Below the pieces are notes generated by a model. It was given only the letters and a program-made list of their open reading frames with translations. It did not search any database and was not told where the DNA came from. The position numbers were made by a program, and so were the translations under genes. This document shows, piece by piece, positions 25,290-37,829 of a stretch of 64,000 bases of DNA. Within the stretch, counting starts at the first letter, position 1; each line of letters begins with the position of its first letter. The DNA is from Sipunculus nudus (lineage: Eukaryota; Annelida; Sipuncula; Golfingiida; Sipunculidae). The stretch is taken from contig CM049320.1 of assembly GCA_026874595.1 (NCBI GenBank), forward strand, positions 23,755,714 through 23,819,713, read 5' to 3'.

Positions 25290-26052
25290 AATTTATATGT
25301 ACATGCACAAGAAAACATGCATGTATACATACAAAGAAAAAATGAAATAAGCTGTATTACAGTCACATTTTTATAAAAAAAATCAAAACAACTCATTTGT
25401 AAATACGATCGATTATCATTAGTATTATTTAACTTTCACTTTTCATTACCCGATCCCAGTTCGATCGTTGTATAACAGACATATATAGGCCTCTAAATGT
25501 TTTCATAGAATGGTTATTGTATGTACGCTAAACTGAGTTACTTCCTTGATTTATTTTACTGTGGAATGTAGGATCACAAAAGGTATAATTTTAAATTAAA
25601 TATTTCTAAGTATACGTGCCTTGCAGGGGAAATGGTAGGCAATATTCGTCACGATTATAGGAACCTGCGAGCAGTTAAGAAAAATTTGAATCGCCGACGC
25701 ATAAGAGTTAATAAGAACACGTAGAAGGTCTGACCCATTAAAATCGGGACATTGCTTTATAGTTTGACATACTTACATGTTCCTGAATGCACTCTTATCA
25801 GACACCTGTATATATAAAATGGGCTTGCCTCATCTTTTTCACGTGTTTGAACGTACTTATAGCCTTATCGATAGCCATGCAATGTCATGCCACATTAATT
25901 CTGCAAAGATATTTAAGCCATTTCAAACAATGTGTGGGCAATATGATTTTGTCTCTTTTTAATTAAAACGCTTTGCTTGTATTTTATGACAGTAATTGCG
26001 ACATCTTGAACCAGAGGGGTTTTGAAAAAAAAGTGTACTGCATACAATAGGG

Positions 26053-26055
<3 letters not shown>
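25290..26055. other. Non-coding DNA, nothing recognised
   Basis: No supported gene. A 61-codon + frame at 25777-25962 has no recognisable feature. Confidence 0.4.

Positions 26056-26095
<40 letters not shown>
26056..26095. repeat. (TA)n microsatellite
   Basis: About 40 bases of TA preceded by GGGGGCA. Confidence 0.95.
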
Positions 26096-26098
<3 letters not shown>

Positions 26099-26099
26099 A

Positions 26100-27009
26100 G
26101 TTCCCCGGCCGATTAATATCGCATTTTATAGTCCATCATATATTGTGCCGGGGTTTACATATATAAGAAGTACCGCCTTTGAAATATGTATGACATAATG
26201 TAGGTAGGCCTAGGCCTACATACCCCGAGGAATTAAGCTTAATCATGCACACTGCCACCACCCAGCCTGTCTCACATATATAACTCCCTCTGCGCATTTC
26301 TATCTTTTAGAGACATATTGCAATATTTCAATATATAGCATATTCCAAAAGGATGGATTATTACGAAGGTGGTCGGTACATATAGGTTTAATGGAAATAT
26401 TTTTGACAGTGTCGGTCGCTACTATATTTATGACAATTGATATTATATAAAACATTTCATTGAAATTTTAAAGTATTGGCCTATACCCTACGTTTTTTAT
26501 ATTTTATTTTCATTACCTATAGGCCAATTCACTGGTATAGGCCTACCTATATATGTATGTTTTTATTTTTCTTTTAAAAGAAAGGGAGGAGCAACCATTA
26601 ACTCAAAAATCGTACCATGAATGATTGACCTGTTATCCAACCTATAGTTGACAGAAATAGAAAGTGAGCAGGGCATATTATAAATAACGCATATACAAGT
26701 TATTGACAAGTAGGCCCCATACGCGCATGTGTAGCATGATAAAGCATGCATATGCCTTAATTTATATATATTAAATTTGATCGAAAAGACCTGTGATTTT
26801 ATGCACTTTCATTGGCCTATATATATGTTATAATTAGAATGATATTTTATCATAATTCATTTGACCATTTGCACAAATACATAGGCCTATTTATCCGCAT
26901 TATTGACATTGGTACGGTATCCAATGTATCAGATCTATATTCTATATGCAATGCAAAAAAAATGTCAGAATCGGGCAAGTGTTGACATGAAAGTGCACCC
27001 AGTTCACTT
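26100..27009. other. AT-rich DNA with recurrent TAGGCCTA-type words
   Basis: TAGGCCTA or GGCCTAT words occur near 26206, 26213, 26482, 26521, 26540, 26813 and 26884, more than expected for such AT-rich sequence. No gene recognised. Confidence 0.4.
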
Positions 27010-27348
27010 TCACGACAAGTCATAATCAATCACCTTGACTCGCATATGTTGTGACTCGAGTCTGAATGGCTGTTTGGTGGTGTCGTCTGCGCTGACCCTG
27101 TGACCATATGGATTGTCACGTGGACTGTCACGTGACTCGCTTGGAAGCCAGACGATAAACACTGCGTGCTGAACAGGATGCGCGGACTTATCATAAACAT
27201 ATGGCACGGTATCAGATTTAACACTGCTAACAGATCTTACTGCGTGGACTAGACTCACACTGAGAACAATCCAAGGCAGCAACAGGTACTTATCTTTTTC
27301 TTTTATCTCCTTGTCCTCCATAGTTCTGAAGTCCGCAACACCTTCCAT
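27010..27348 (-). CDS. Candidate first exon of a minus-strand gene with a hydrophobic segment
   Basis: A 112-codon frame begins with ATG at 27346-27348 and a second in-frame ATG nine codons later. The charged start (EDKEIKEKDK) is followed by a hydrophobic stretch of about 20 residues (YLLLPWIVLSVSLVHAV, residues 21-37), then a polar region rich in Ser, Asp, His and Arg. This is the layout of a signal anchor or type II membrane protein. The frame could end by splicing at AAG|GTGATT (donor about 27028-27033 on the minus strand, after QHMRVK) or run to the TGA at 27010-27012. I do not recognise a family. Base composition here is less AT-rich than its surroundings, which favours coding use, but no second exon was found. 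It may be chance. Confidence 0.3.
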   Translation of the reverse strand: MEGVADFRTMEDKEIKEKDKYLLLPWIVLSVSLVHAVRSVSSVKSDTVPYVYDKSAHPVQHAVFIVWLPSESRDSPRDNPYGHRVSADDTTKQPFRLESQHMRVKVIDYDLS

Positions 27349-29198
27349 TATCGCTCAAATTGGCCTCCCTTGAAAGTTGAAAACTTTTCCCGAACAAGTA
27401 TAGAACTTACAAAACTCCGTTTCAACGGGTTTGATCTTGGATTTTGTAATGCAAGTGTAAAAAGAGCAGTAAATGTGACCACTATGTATTTTCTTTGCCG
27501 TTCTTAAAGACAATTAAATGTTAGCCCTTCCATGTTACAAGTCCGTCAAACGTCATAACAAAATTAACAGCGGGCAATATTACGCAAACGTGTATTTGTA
27601 ATGACATAATTGTGAACCAAGAGTGCTAATGAGTAATATCTTAGCCTTTAATAAAGCAGGAACATTTTTCTCTTACTAAGTTACTTATTGTAGACAATCA
27701 GAAGTGTAGTTCAACGTGGCCACCAGAACTGTCATAATATAGTCATATCCTGAATGAAGCAAATTGAATTCAGTTTCAGCTAATTTATTCAGTCTCCTTT
27801 TCCCATCAACCTAAAATAAGTTTGCTGCAGTCTTCCAGCGCTGACATATATAGTAAACAATACAAGCGCTGCAGCCTCTGGCGGGGAGAGTCTATACTAT
27901 CTAAGTTTGTACGGATCCGTACAGACCCTCAGACACGTATATGCCTTGTGAAGCGTGAGGACACCAAACAAACCCCACATATTATAATTGTTACAGATGC
28001 TTAGACTCCGTTGGGACCAAAACTTTTGCTGGATGATCAGCATTAATAAAGTATGGGCACTTACTCTGGATGAAGTCAGATATTGCATCGTCTCCGTCTG
28101 GCCGATGGCGCTTTCCGGTTGGAACAACCAATAGGAATTTAGCATCATTGACAACAAGCTATGTATGATGGGAAGGATGCTTATGAAAATATGGTCTATC
28201 CTAGTGCACGGCACTGGCATTCCTGGGAAAAGCCCCCCTGAATTCATCTTTTGCATAGATTGCCCACCTAATTTGCATGGGATTCCTTTTCCGGCGGTGT
28301 CCAGTTGGCATGCAACATCTGAACCCCGGCAGTTCAAAGGATAAAAAAACATTTACAGGCGCACATAAAAGTGATATATCAATTTAATTTGATACATAAA
28401 AAGTTTATTTCTATATATAAATACAAGATTGTTTCTCTATCGCACAACAAGCAGTGGTAATTCATGTTACAGGTCCTTCAGTGAACGGCAGGGTGAACTC
28501 TCACCGCCAGACGGTCGGACTCTGTATCACAGATAAATGGAGTCCGTACGTGGCGGACTAAAAATAAGTGTAATTTTGTCACCTCAAAACCTATGTTTGT
28601 ACAACCTTTCAGTGTGCCTGTCTCACTTTCCTTCAAACATTTAACCTCTGGTCATCTATTTTGGCATCAGATGTTCTAGGTATATTGTTTTTTTACACTA
28701 AAATTGTAAAGTTTGTAGATTGATTGGACTGCAAAAACTTGTTATGCATGTGTATATTATATGTTCAGCATTTTATTGACTTATGACATTTATTTATGAG
28801 TTGTCCTTATTTTATGATTTAAAACTGTGCTTACTGCTAGGTTTTCCACATTAAATTTGTCAGAACTGTTAAAAAATTGAACCTCTTGACTTAAGTTCTG
28901 CAAGATATGATACATCAGAATGTCAAAATGTGTTATATTACCACAATTTAAAAAAATGTCCCATTATAAAATTTTCTTTCATTAGTATTACCTGTTCCAG
29001 TTGTGCCAATGTCAGTCAAATTGAATGTTCTACAGTTTCATTCTATAATTAATCAAGCTACCCTCTTAAAGGTTATATTAGCTGTGCACGAAAAAGGAGG
29101 CTTACTTTTTCAGACTTCATTTGGTATTAGGAGACTTCCAGTAATTTGCTTGGTAATTGCATAATTAATTTAGTATTTAACCATACTGCACATGGATA
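27349..29198. other. Mostly non-coding DNA with one long unassigned minus-strand frame
   Basis: The longest non-repetitive open frame of the window (151 codons, minus, 27897-28352) lies here. It shows one hydrophobic stretch (IFISILPIIHSLLSMML) and six cysteines in its first 60 residues but no family I know. A 16-base perfect palindrome TGTACGGATCCGTACA sits at 27908-27923. From 28380 to 29198 the DNA is AT-rich and featureless. Confidence 0.25.
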
Positions 29199-32100
29199 AT
29201 TGTATCCGCCAAAACAGAGTTTTGCGGATACTATGTTTTCAGCCCGCCGCCACGGCGTAGGTGTATGGAGAACTCCTCCGTTACCGCTGGGCGGAATTTT
29301 TCGAAACCTGGGATTATGTTCGGGTCACATGTGGACTGCTGCGCCCCGATTTTGTTTTGACCTCTGACCTTTCCTCTGCGCTCTGCGTCCATTTGTGCGT
29401 CTGTTTCCACACATAAACCCACATATCTCGGGAACTGTTTGACCGATCAGGAAAATTTTTTGCACAAATTTAGCCCTTAGAGAGCTTTATAACATACAAA
29501 AATTGGTGGTGCCACCTGCAACATTGTTTGCACAGTGTCCATCTGTTCGTCTGCCTTGGGTTAAAATCACTCATATCCCTGCAGTGACTTGACTAATTCA
29601 CCTGAAATTCGGCATGTGTATACATCCTGGATAGCTTATCTGATTTTATGACAGGTGGCGCCACCTACATTCACGTTTATGCTGCAGACATCCAAGCTCA
29701 TATCTTGGGAACCGTTTGACCGATTGGGCCAAAATTTTGCATGTGTATAGATCTCACATAGCTCTTTATCATAAGCAAAACTGGTGGTGCCACCTGCAGC
29801 CATTTTTGCACAGCTCCCGTCTGTTTGTCTGCCATGGGATAAAATCACTCATATCTCGGCAGTGGTTTGACATATCTGCCTAAAATTTTGCAGGTTTATA
29901 CATACCCGACAGCTCTCTTGATTTTATGACAGGTGGCGCCATCTGCATTCTAGTTTATGCAGCAGACATCCAAGCTCATATCTTGGGAACCGTTTGACCG
30001 ATTAGGCCAAAGTTTTGCATGTGTATATTTCAGATATGGGGTAATAGTAATAAGTAATAGTAATAGTAATAGACTATTACAGCTTTTTCCATGTAATAGT
30101 AATAGTAATAGTAATAGACTCAAAAATTTGAGCTGTAATAGTAATAGTAATAGAAACAGAAGGCAAAGTAATAGAGTAATACATATTACTTTCTATTACT
30201 TCCTGTGAGCCCCTTGATCATGAAGCATATCAGCAAATAATGCTGAACAGACTCAGTTCTTGTCCAGTAACTGCCCAGGATGTGCCTATTGTTAAGGCAA
30301 GCATGGGCCAGCTGCCACATTGCTGGTGACCACTGGTGCTAATTACATAAGAGCACTGGACAGAGTAGGTCACAGCCAAATAAGTTACCTGGTACAATCT
30401 GACCTTTGATTAGTAAACCATGGATTAACAGAGGCATGTTTGATGTTAAGAGACAGATAAAAAGTGTATTATTGTTGTGACATGTACATCTTATCTCACA
30501 TTCATCAATCATTATGCATATTCTGAAATGTACCTAGTTTGTTTTCACAAGCCAGTTTGCATTTTAATCATACAGATTGCAATAACACACATTAAAGAAA
30601 ATATAATATGGAACCAGATACATTGCAGACCCAAAATGTTCATGATAAGGTTTTCACTACCCATAACGTACTGAAGCCTACAATGCTATAAAATCAGACC
30701 AGTACTACAATCACTTGAATAAAGTCATACTGCAGGCACATGTATTATCTAGTTAATTTATATACATATTCTTTTAAAAATATTCTTTTAATACTTGTCT
30801 GTTATTTCATAGTACCAATTTTGCAGACCTTCATTCAGTATCTAAAATTATGTTAATTTATATTTTTAAAATTAAATGAACAATTTTTTTTCATGATATT
30901 AATTTATTTGATTATATTATATGAGAATATAAGTGACTGTTAATATATTATTATTTAATATCTGAAATTTTGATATCGAATAATTAGATCCTGTTATGTA
31001 CAAAATTTAAAGTACAAGATTGTTTAATACCAAATTTATTGTGAAAGTGATTTAAATAATATTTTATTTGTTTTGTAAAATTGATGTAAATTTAAATCAC
31101 TCTCCTTATTCCTAAATTATCCTATGCTTGTTTTGCTGCAATGAAGAAGGGCATGCCTGATGAATAAAAGCCATGCATGCTACCATTATTGTAAAGTTTA
31201 CCACCTCTCTGTTCACTCTCAAGATGTATTATGTGATGGAATAAAACATGGCATCACATCCAAATGAACATATACACCCGAGAAGATGGGGTACTTTTGT
31301 CTCCAGTTTGGTTCTGTCCAGAATCTTGACGTAAACAGTATTTTTATTGGATATATTTATAAGGATTGGGAAACAGGACACAGCCCTACATAAATTCCAC
31401 TCCTGATACATACATAAAGGACTGAATTGTCAGCTTTGATACTAAATAATAATATGCAATAATCATGAATAATTCCTCTGGAGACAATCTTCAGTCACAC
31501 TGAAAATCTTTATTTACTGACTATGAGAACGAAGGATTAAATCTAAACGGAAGTATGTACTACAAAATAATAATTTATGTGAAATATATATGAAAATAAT
31601 ATAAAATGTACAAATATGCATATAATTATAAATCAATATTTTACATATGCCGGGGCCTTTACAATGGGTTGCTTTAAATTACATGTATTAAAGAGTTCAT
31701 ACAATTATCTTATAATTTCGACTTGAAACACCCAAATAATGATCATTGAGGTTTCAAAATATTAAAAAAAAACAGAATTAAAGAAGCAGAAATAATTAAG
31801 AACTCCAGTATCATTAGGTTTCTTGTAAATGACAGACACAGTATAAGAAAATTGTGTAGGTAACTGGATGATATAGTTGCTTTTAATATTATTTAAACAT
31901 GTGATTGTAGTTCATAGCACTCATGGCTACGCAAGGTCTAGAATCCTACCATCAGTTTAGGTACATGTAATAGTAATAGTAATAGTAATAGATACCCCAG
32001 TAATAGTAATAGTAATAGTAATAGAAGATAAAATGTGGTAATAGTAATAGTAATAGTAATATCAGAAATTGAAAGTAATAGTAATAGTAATAGAACAACT

Positions 32101-32440
32101 GTAATAGACCCCATGTCTGATATTTCTCACATAGATCTTTATCATACACAACACTGGTGGCGCCACCTGCAACTGTTTTTGCTCAGCGTCCATCTGTTTG
32201 TCTGCCATGGGCTAAAATCACTCATATGCATGTAGTGGTTTGACTTATCTGCCTTAAATTTTGCATATGTATACAACTTGGACGGCTTTCTTGATTTTGT
32301 GGTGGGGGGGGGGCAACCTACATACACAATTTGGCTGCAGACAACCATGCTAATATGCAACACTTGACTCTATTTCCCCTTGCCACTCAATCTATGCCTC
32401 ACTTCACCCGTTCCACTCTGATCTAGGCGGATACACGTAG
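29199..32440 (+). mobile_element. Helentron-like element with tandem core, split by a later insertion
   Basis: The 5' end carries GTATCCGCC at 29202-29210 inside a hairpin: TATCCGC (29203-29209), one bulged C, AAAAC, loop AGA, GTTTTG, CGGATA (to 29230). CTATGTTTTCA follows, as in the elements at 35632 and 47212. The core is an array of about 275-bp units (TATCTYGGGAACYGTTTGACCGAT near 29428, 29703 and 29979), each with two half-units, carrying GGTGGCGCCACC. The array resumes after a 2,089-bp insertion and ends near 32370. GGCGGATAC at 32426-32434 is the exact inverted match of the 5' GTATCCGCC. No Rep/helicase frame is present, so the element is non-autonomous. Confidence 0.6.
30031..32119. 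mobile_element. TIR transposon with 6-bp target duplication and TAATAG subterminal arrays
   Basis: The element starts CAGATATGGGGT (30031-30042) and ends ACCCCATGTCTG (32108-32119), a 12-bp terminal inverted repeat with one mismatch. ATATTT flanks both sides (30025-30030 and 32120-32125) as a target-site duplication. Just inside each end are clusters of the hexamer TAATAG in the same orientation (about 30041-30180 and 31967-32108), split into groups of two to four by short spacers. The interior (30200-31960) has no transposase-like frame, so it is non-autonomous. The 6-bp duplication does not fit the usual 8-bp hAT or TA mariner rule, so I leave the superfamily open. Confidence 0.75.
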
Positions 32441-33193
32441 TCGCTTGTCCACTTCCCATATTCTAGCTTATATGTTGTAACCATACTATAATGAGCTCTT
32501 TATCATGGTGCATATAAATCTCATGAATAATCACTTGGTCAACAATTACATCATTCTCCTCCAACTGAGCTGTCAGCAGTGATCATGCATTACAGAAATT
32601 TCAGTACCAGTACTGGATTCATATACATGCAGCACCTGCCTATAAACAGCAGTTATCCGTTACACTAACTGGTTTATTCATAAAGAGCTGTGTGATACCA
32701 TAAGTATTAGCAACCCAGAATTTGTTTAACATCTGAATGAAGAAAAATTCATAAATGTTGTTCAAGTTATTCTAAAGGAATTTGAAACAATGCTTTTAAA
32801 ATTATATGTGATATATGGAACATTCACACTAGCATATTGTTTAGATAAAGAAGGCATATCTGGTTCCATATTATAATTAAAATTTTCTTGTGTATATGAA
32901 ATTTCAATGTGCATTGTTAACTTGTTTACTTTAGTATTTGGTGTCATATAAGTCCAGGAGGGCTGGATAAACATCAGAGTATGTATATTGAATGGTGATT
33001 GTAAAACATGATCTACATGTCACGATAATGATAAACTATCTATAGCTGTCTATCTACTCATACAAAGTGAAAGGTAGTTTTCCCAATATTAGTGGGCTTT
33101 AGTTTCAAAATGTTGTCAACTGGGAGACTTGATATGTACTGAATACATCTCAGATTGTTGTCCATCCTGTTAATTATTTGTTAATTATGTCTT
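32441..33193. other. Non-coding DNA, nothing recognised
   Basis: No supported gene. It ends at a C20 run. Confidence 0.4.
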
Positions 33194-33213
33194 CCCCCCC
33201 CCCCCCCCCCCCC
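33194..33213. repeat. C20 homopolymer
   Basis: Twenty consecutive C residues, the longest such run in the window. Confidence 0.95.
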
Positions 33214-33239
33214 ACTGGTGCTGTTGTCATCAGTAGTGG

Positions 33240-33850
33240 TCTGTAGGATATATTGTGAACCCTTTACTTTTGAAGGCCTGCATATTTTCCTAAAAAGTTT
33301 GACACTCTGATTGTTCCTACCAAAATCTTAGACCAGTTAAAAACAGGGACCTTGACCTCCATCTTTAAGGTCAAATCTGCCAGAATGTAAAATTTTGGTG
33401 AACCCCATAACTTTTGAAAGGTTGTATATTTTTTTTCATAAAATTTGCTACACAAATTGTTCCTACCCAGTTCTTGGGTAAGTTCATAAACCTTTGACCT
33501 TGACAACAATCTTTAAGGTCAGATCAGAAGAATCATAGTTTTTATCTTGTTATCGATATAACTTTTGAACGGCTGTATATTTTCTGTTCTTAAATTTGAA
33601 ACACTCATTGCTCCTACTTAAATCTTGGAAGAGTTAGAAATCTAGTAACGTTGACCTTGATCTTCAAGATCAAATTTATGCAAATTTAGGGTTATTGTGA
33701 CCCTAATAACTTTGAAAGTACTGAAGATTTTTTATTCAAATTTGACACACAAATTCTTTATGCCAAAATCTTATCAGAATGGAAAAGCGGTAACCTTGAC
33801 CTTCAAGGTCAAATTTGCTGAAATCTAGAATCATTGTTTTGAGATAGTTC
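33240..33850. repeat. Tandem array, about 145-bp units with AAGGTCA
   Basis: Four diverged units share TAACTTTTGAA-GG-TGTATATTTT and ACCTTGACCTTCAAGGTCAA. The AAGGTCA or AAGATCA anchor lies at about 33367, 33515, 33665 and 33805 (spacing 148, 150, 140). Each unit also has the inverse TGACCTT, so the motif forms a local palindrome. Confidence 0.75.
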
Positions 33851-33859
33851 ATGTTTTAC

Positions 33860-35630
33860 CCAATATGTTTTTGGATGGCCCATAGGGGTGAGACATCTGT
33901 TTTTGCGCTACAGCAACAAAGCCTTTCTGGTTCTTTTTGAAATTAAAATAAGGTTTACACCCTAAAGGTAAACTAAAATTTTCAGTACTTAAAGACATGT
34001 CCATCATCTGGCAGTAATATGGTGTCATGGACAATAGGGTAAGAGCCGGGTACCTGGACTTTTACATAGGTACGCAATTCTGAGCACCTGTACTTGTACT
34101 TGGATATCTGATTATACGGTTGCAGTTCACTGTGCCTGTATTTGCTATAATTAATGTTCTCTAAGTACATTTGTGATACAAAAAATGGGCTTGCTGATTT
34201 CCATATATAGAATAAATGCATGCATGCTATTATTATTAGTTCAAATATCCCTGTTCAAACTGAACTAAGATTAGCTCTTGGACCTGTTCTGAGGTACTCT
34301 ACAGAAATCCTTTTCCTGTACCTGACCTCTCACAAGTGCATTACCCATACCTGTACATGGCTCTAAATTAATCAGGGTGAACAAAGGTGTTCACTAAAAA
34401 TTTGAAAGCTTGCATAAAATACACTTCTAAGCCAGCTATTGACTTGCCTTTTCTGAAGAATATATGTGATTTCTGGCTAAATCTGCATAAAGTTAATGAA
34501 CTGCAGGTAATTTCTGTCAAGACAAGTTGTTATCACGCCTCCCTGATGGATGTATGAGCTTGTGTATATGATCTACAAACTGTTGGTAAACACAGTACAT
34601 GCACCATGCAGTCTTGACAAACAGAAAAAAAACATGTGATCTAAGGTGGTAGGTTGCATGTGTGTGTAAGTTGAAAGGTTGTTAGTTGCAAAATGCTCTT
34701 TGTGATATTCTAGTTCATCTGACTGGTATGGTGGGATTGGCTTTTTCAAGCTCATTTTTATCAAAGGTTGAGTTCGATGCAAACGATCCAGTGATCAGTC
34801 TTGCAGTTCTGTAAATGATAATAATTTACATGAATTTAGGCTTTATAGTCAGTGAGGAAATGTGTGCTTTTATAAAAATAATGCAAGTAAATAGGAGAAA
34901 AGGCTGCATTTACTAAAAAAATTAATACTTGAGTGACATTATAGACATGTAAGCTATTTAAAAAAAAATAGAATTATATGACATTATTAGTCTAGATGTA
35001 GGTCCAAATATTATTTGGTTTATGATGTACCCATCTATATATGGTCCGAAAATTCATACATATAAACAACCAATTATTTCCAATGATTGGTGGGTAGAGG
35101 TCAACCAATTTTTACTGATGACCATTCATGAAATAACTTGTAACCCATTACCAAAACTAATACATTGCTTAACATTTAGCAGAAAGCAAATTGGCTATCT
35201 GCCCCATGAAAAACAAAAATATATATGGTCACCATTTCATTATTTCTGAAGTATGAAAGCATGGCAGACATAATTAACCTGAGCTCTGGTACTGTATTAC
35301 ATCATGTATCTTATCACAAGTGAAGTACAGAGATAGATACATATCATGTATCATATCATGAGGTAGCATTATCACATCCCAGCTGATAGGCTTAGTTGAT
35401 TAGATAGTGATGGAGCATATGTTGTAATATCATCATTTTATTCCTGGTGTTACATAATTTATAAATCTTTGTTATGAGAGCTGTAGGTTCACCTGTAATT
35501 CCTGTAGTTTTATTCAATTGTGTAGATACATAAAATTGAAGATTTTAAGAACGATTTTAGCTGACCAAATGAATAACATGTTTAATTTAAATTTTTTCAA
35601 TTTAAATTTTAATAATAATTTTATAACAGC
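33860..35630. other. Non-coding DNA, nothing firmly recognised
   Basis: GTACCTGTAC-like words recur at 34045-34370 (for example CACCTGTACTTGTACTTGG), perhaps an old repeat. No gene recognised. Confidence 0.4.
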
Positions 35631-35631
35631 A

Positions 35632-37480
35632 TTATTGTATCCCCAGACAAAGTCGGGGGATACTATGTTTTCATACCGGTCCCGCCGCAGCCGCATATAA
35701 ATCTTGTTGGCACAATAACCAAAAAAAATATTTCACGGAACTTTACCAAACTTGGTATATGCATAGATATGGGTAAGAGGACAATGCCTAATTAAAATGA
35801 GGTCATGACCTTTACTAGGAGAGTGTCCTTGACCTTGAATAGGTCCAATTTTGGGGAAAATCACACAAATTCTTTAATATCTCAAGAAATCTTGCATGGA
35901 TTTATCCCAAAATCAACTTGATGGAAGATCATGGATAGATTTGTCATGTTCCAGAAACTGGTGGCGCCACCTATTATTCTTTACTTGTTTTCGTGCCGAT
36001 TAATACCCCCAAAATTGCCCCTTACAGCACTGTGAGCATTATAAGTCAAAAACTAATGGACAGATTTCTTTTATATTATGCATATACATAGGTATGGGTT
36101 ATGGGATGATGTTTATTTAAATTGGGGTCATGACCTTTCCTATGATAGTGGCCTTGACCTTGAATATTGCCATATATGGTGAAAATCACACCATATGGAT
36201 TTCAAACATGACTTATGTATGGCCCACCACTAAAGTAAGAACCCTATAGGTTCTAGGGTCATGAGGTCAAAGGTCAAGGTCACTGGACTGGCATCTTAAA
36301 AGATACTGTGGATGCATTTTAAGCCAAACTTTAATCCGAGGTCTTCCATCTTGAATATATAGCTCACTTGCCAATAGTGGATGATCCATATAAATTTTGG
36401 GGTCACAAGGTCAAAGGTCAAGGCCACAGGAGCTATCTGTCCAAAAATTAGTTTCTGGATGATAATTCCTGCTTTTATTGATGTATTGATTTCAAACTTG
36501 ACTTTTATATGTCCCATTGAAAAAGCAAGACTCCAATTGATTTTGGGGTCATGAGGTCAAAGGTCAAGGTCACAGGACACATCTTTAAAAAGATTGTGGA
36601 TGCATTTTCAGCCAAACATTTCATCTCAGATCTTTCATCTTGCACATATAGTTCACCTACCAAGAGAGGAAGAACCCTATCAATTTTGAGGTCACAAGGT
36701 CAAAGGTGAAGGTCACAGGAGCCATCTGTCCAAAAATTAGTTTCTTGATGATAATTCCTTCTTTTATTGATGTATGGATTTCAAACTTGACTTGTATTTG
36801 ACCCATTGGAAAAGCAAGACCTGAATTGATTTTGGAGTCATGAGGTCAAAAGTCAAGGTCACAGGAAACTTCTTTAAAAATATTGTGGATGCATTTTCAG
36901 CCAAACAATTCATCTCAGATCTTTCATCTTGCACATATAGTTCACCTGCCAAGAGTGGAAGACCCCTATCAATTTTGAGGTCACAAGGTCAAAGGTGAAG
37001 GTCACAGGAGCCATCTGTCCAAAAATTAGTTTCTGGATGATAATTCCTGCTTTTATTGATGTATGGATTTCAAACTTGTCTTGTATTATTTATTAGTTGT
37101 ATATGTCCCATTGGAAAAGCAAGACCAAAATTGATTTTGGGGTCATGAGGTCAAAGGTCAAGGTCACAGGACACATCTTTAAAAAGATGTGGATGCATTT
37201 TCAGCCAAACATTTCATCTCAGATCTTTCATCTTGCGCATATAGTTCTCCTGCCAAGAGAGGAAGAACACTATCAGTTTTGAGGTCACAAGGTCAAAGGT
37301 GAAGGTCACAGGAGCCATCTGTCCAAAAATTTGGTTCTGGATTATTATTCCTGCTTTATTGATGTATAGATTTCAAACTTGACTTGCATATGTTACATTG
37401 GAAAAGCAAGACCCAAATTGATTTTGGGGTCTTGAGGTCAAAGGTCAAGGTCACAGGACACATCTTCAAAAAGATCAAGG
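35632..37480 (+). mobile_element. Helentron-like element, copy A, lacking its own 3' end
   Basis: The 5' end reads ATTATTGTATCCCCAGACAA (35631-35650) and forms a hairpin, TATCCCC...GGGGATA (35638-35662). Through 36180 it matches copy B at 47212 nearly base for base, including GGTGGCGCCACC (35960-35971). From about 36180 come nine half-units of about 145 bp carrying AGGTCAAAGGTCA or AGGTCAAAGGTGA. After ATCAAGGTCACC (about 37475) it departs from copy B and runs straight into another Helitron-like element. No protein-coding frame exceeds about 70 codons. Confidence 0.7.
36264..37447 (+). promoter_or_regulatory. Five perfect DR1 nuclear-receptor motifs in copy A
   Basis: AGGTCAAAGGTCA, two AGGTCA half-sites with a one-base spacer, occurs exactly at 36264, 36408, 36554, 37148 and 37435. 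Four are followed at once by another AGGTCA, giving TCAAGGTCA, the extended half-site of ERR/SF-1-type receptors. Binding is a prediction from motif identity only. Confidence 0.5.
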
Positions 37481-37494
37481 TCACCTGGCTTGCT

Positions 37495-37821
37495 TCTGCC
37501 AGGAGGGTATTAATTCACCACTGTTTGTGTGTGTATTTGTGTGTATGTGTTTGTTAATAACGTTACTCATGCATTCATGAACAGAATCCCATGAAAATTT
37601 CAGGGCATTTCAGGAAGGGGCCAATGAAGAATCTATTAGCTTTTGGGGTAGATCTTGGTCATTATCCAGTTTCAGGAACATCATTAAGGAATATTCACAA
37701 TTTACAGTCATTTATGCATAATGAATCTGGGACTATTGGCTGAATAAATGAATGCGAAAGCTTTTTTTGGGAGCATCCTATATTGGTACCCCCATGCATT
37801 CTTTAGAATGCAGATTTCTAG
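37495..37821 (+). mobile_element. Small Helitron-like element, 327 bp, copy 1
   Basis: It begins TCTGCCAGGAGGGTAT and ends with a hairpin GCATTCTTTAGAATGC (37796-37811), a six-base spacer and CTAG (37818-37821), followed by TT. The body is homologous to 53378-53720 throughout (ATGAACRGAATCYCATGAAA, AATATT, TTAGAATGCAG). TC start, 3' palindrome and CTRR end are Helitron hallmarks. There is no coding capacity. Confidence 0.65.
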
Positions 37822-37829
37822 TTTAATTT

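Noticed and set aside
29957-30208. SNSNSN-rich open frame
   Set aside because: It is the TAATAG hexamer array of the TIR element, not a gene.
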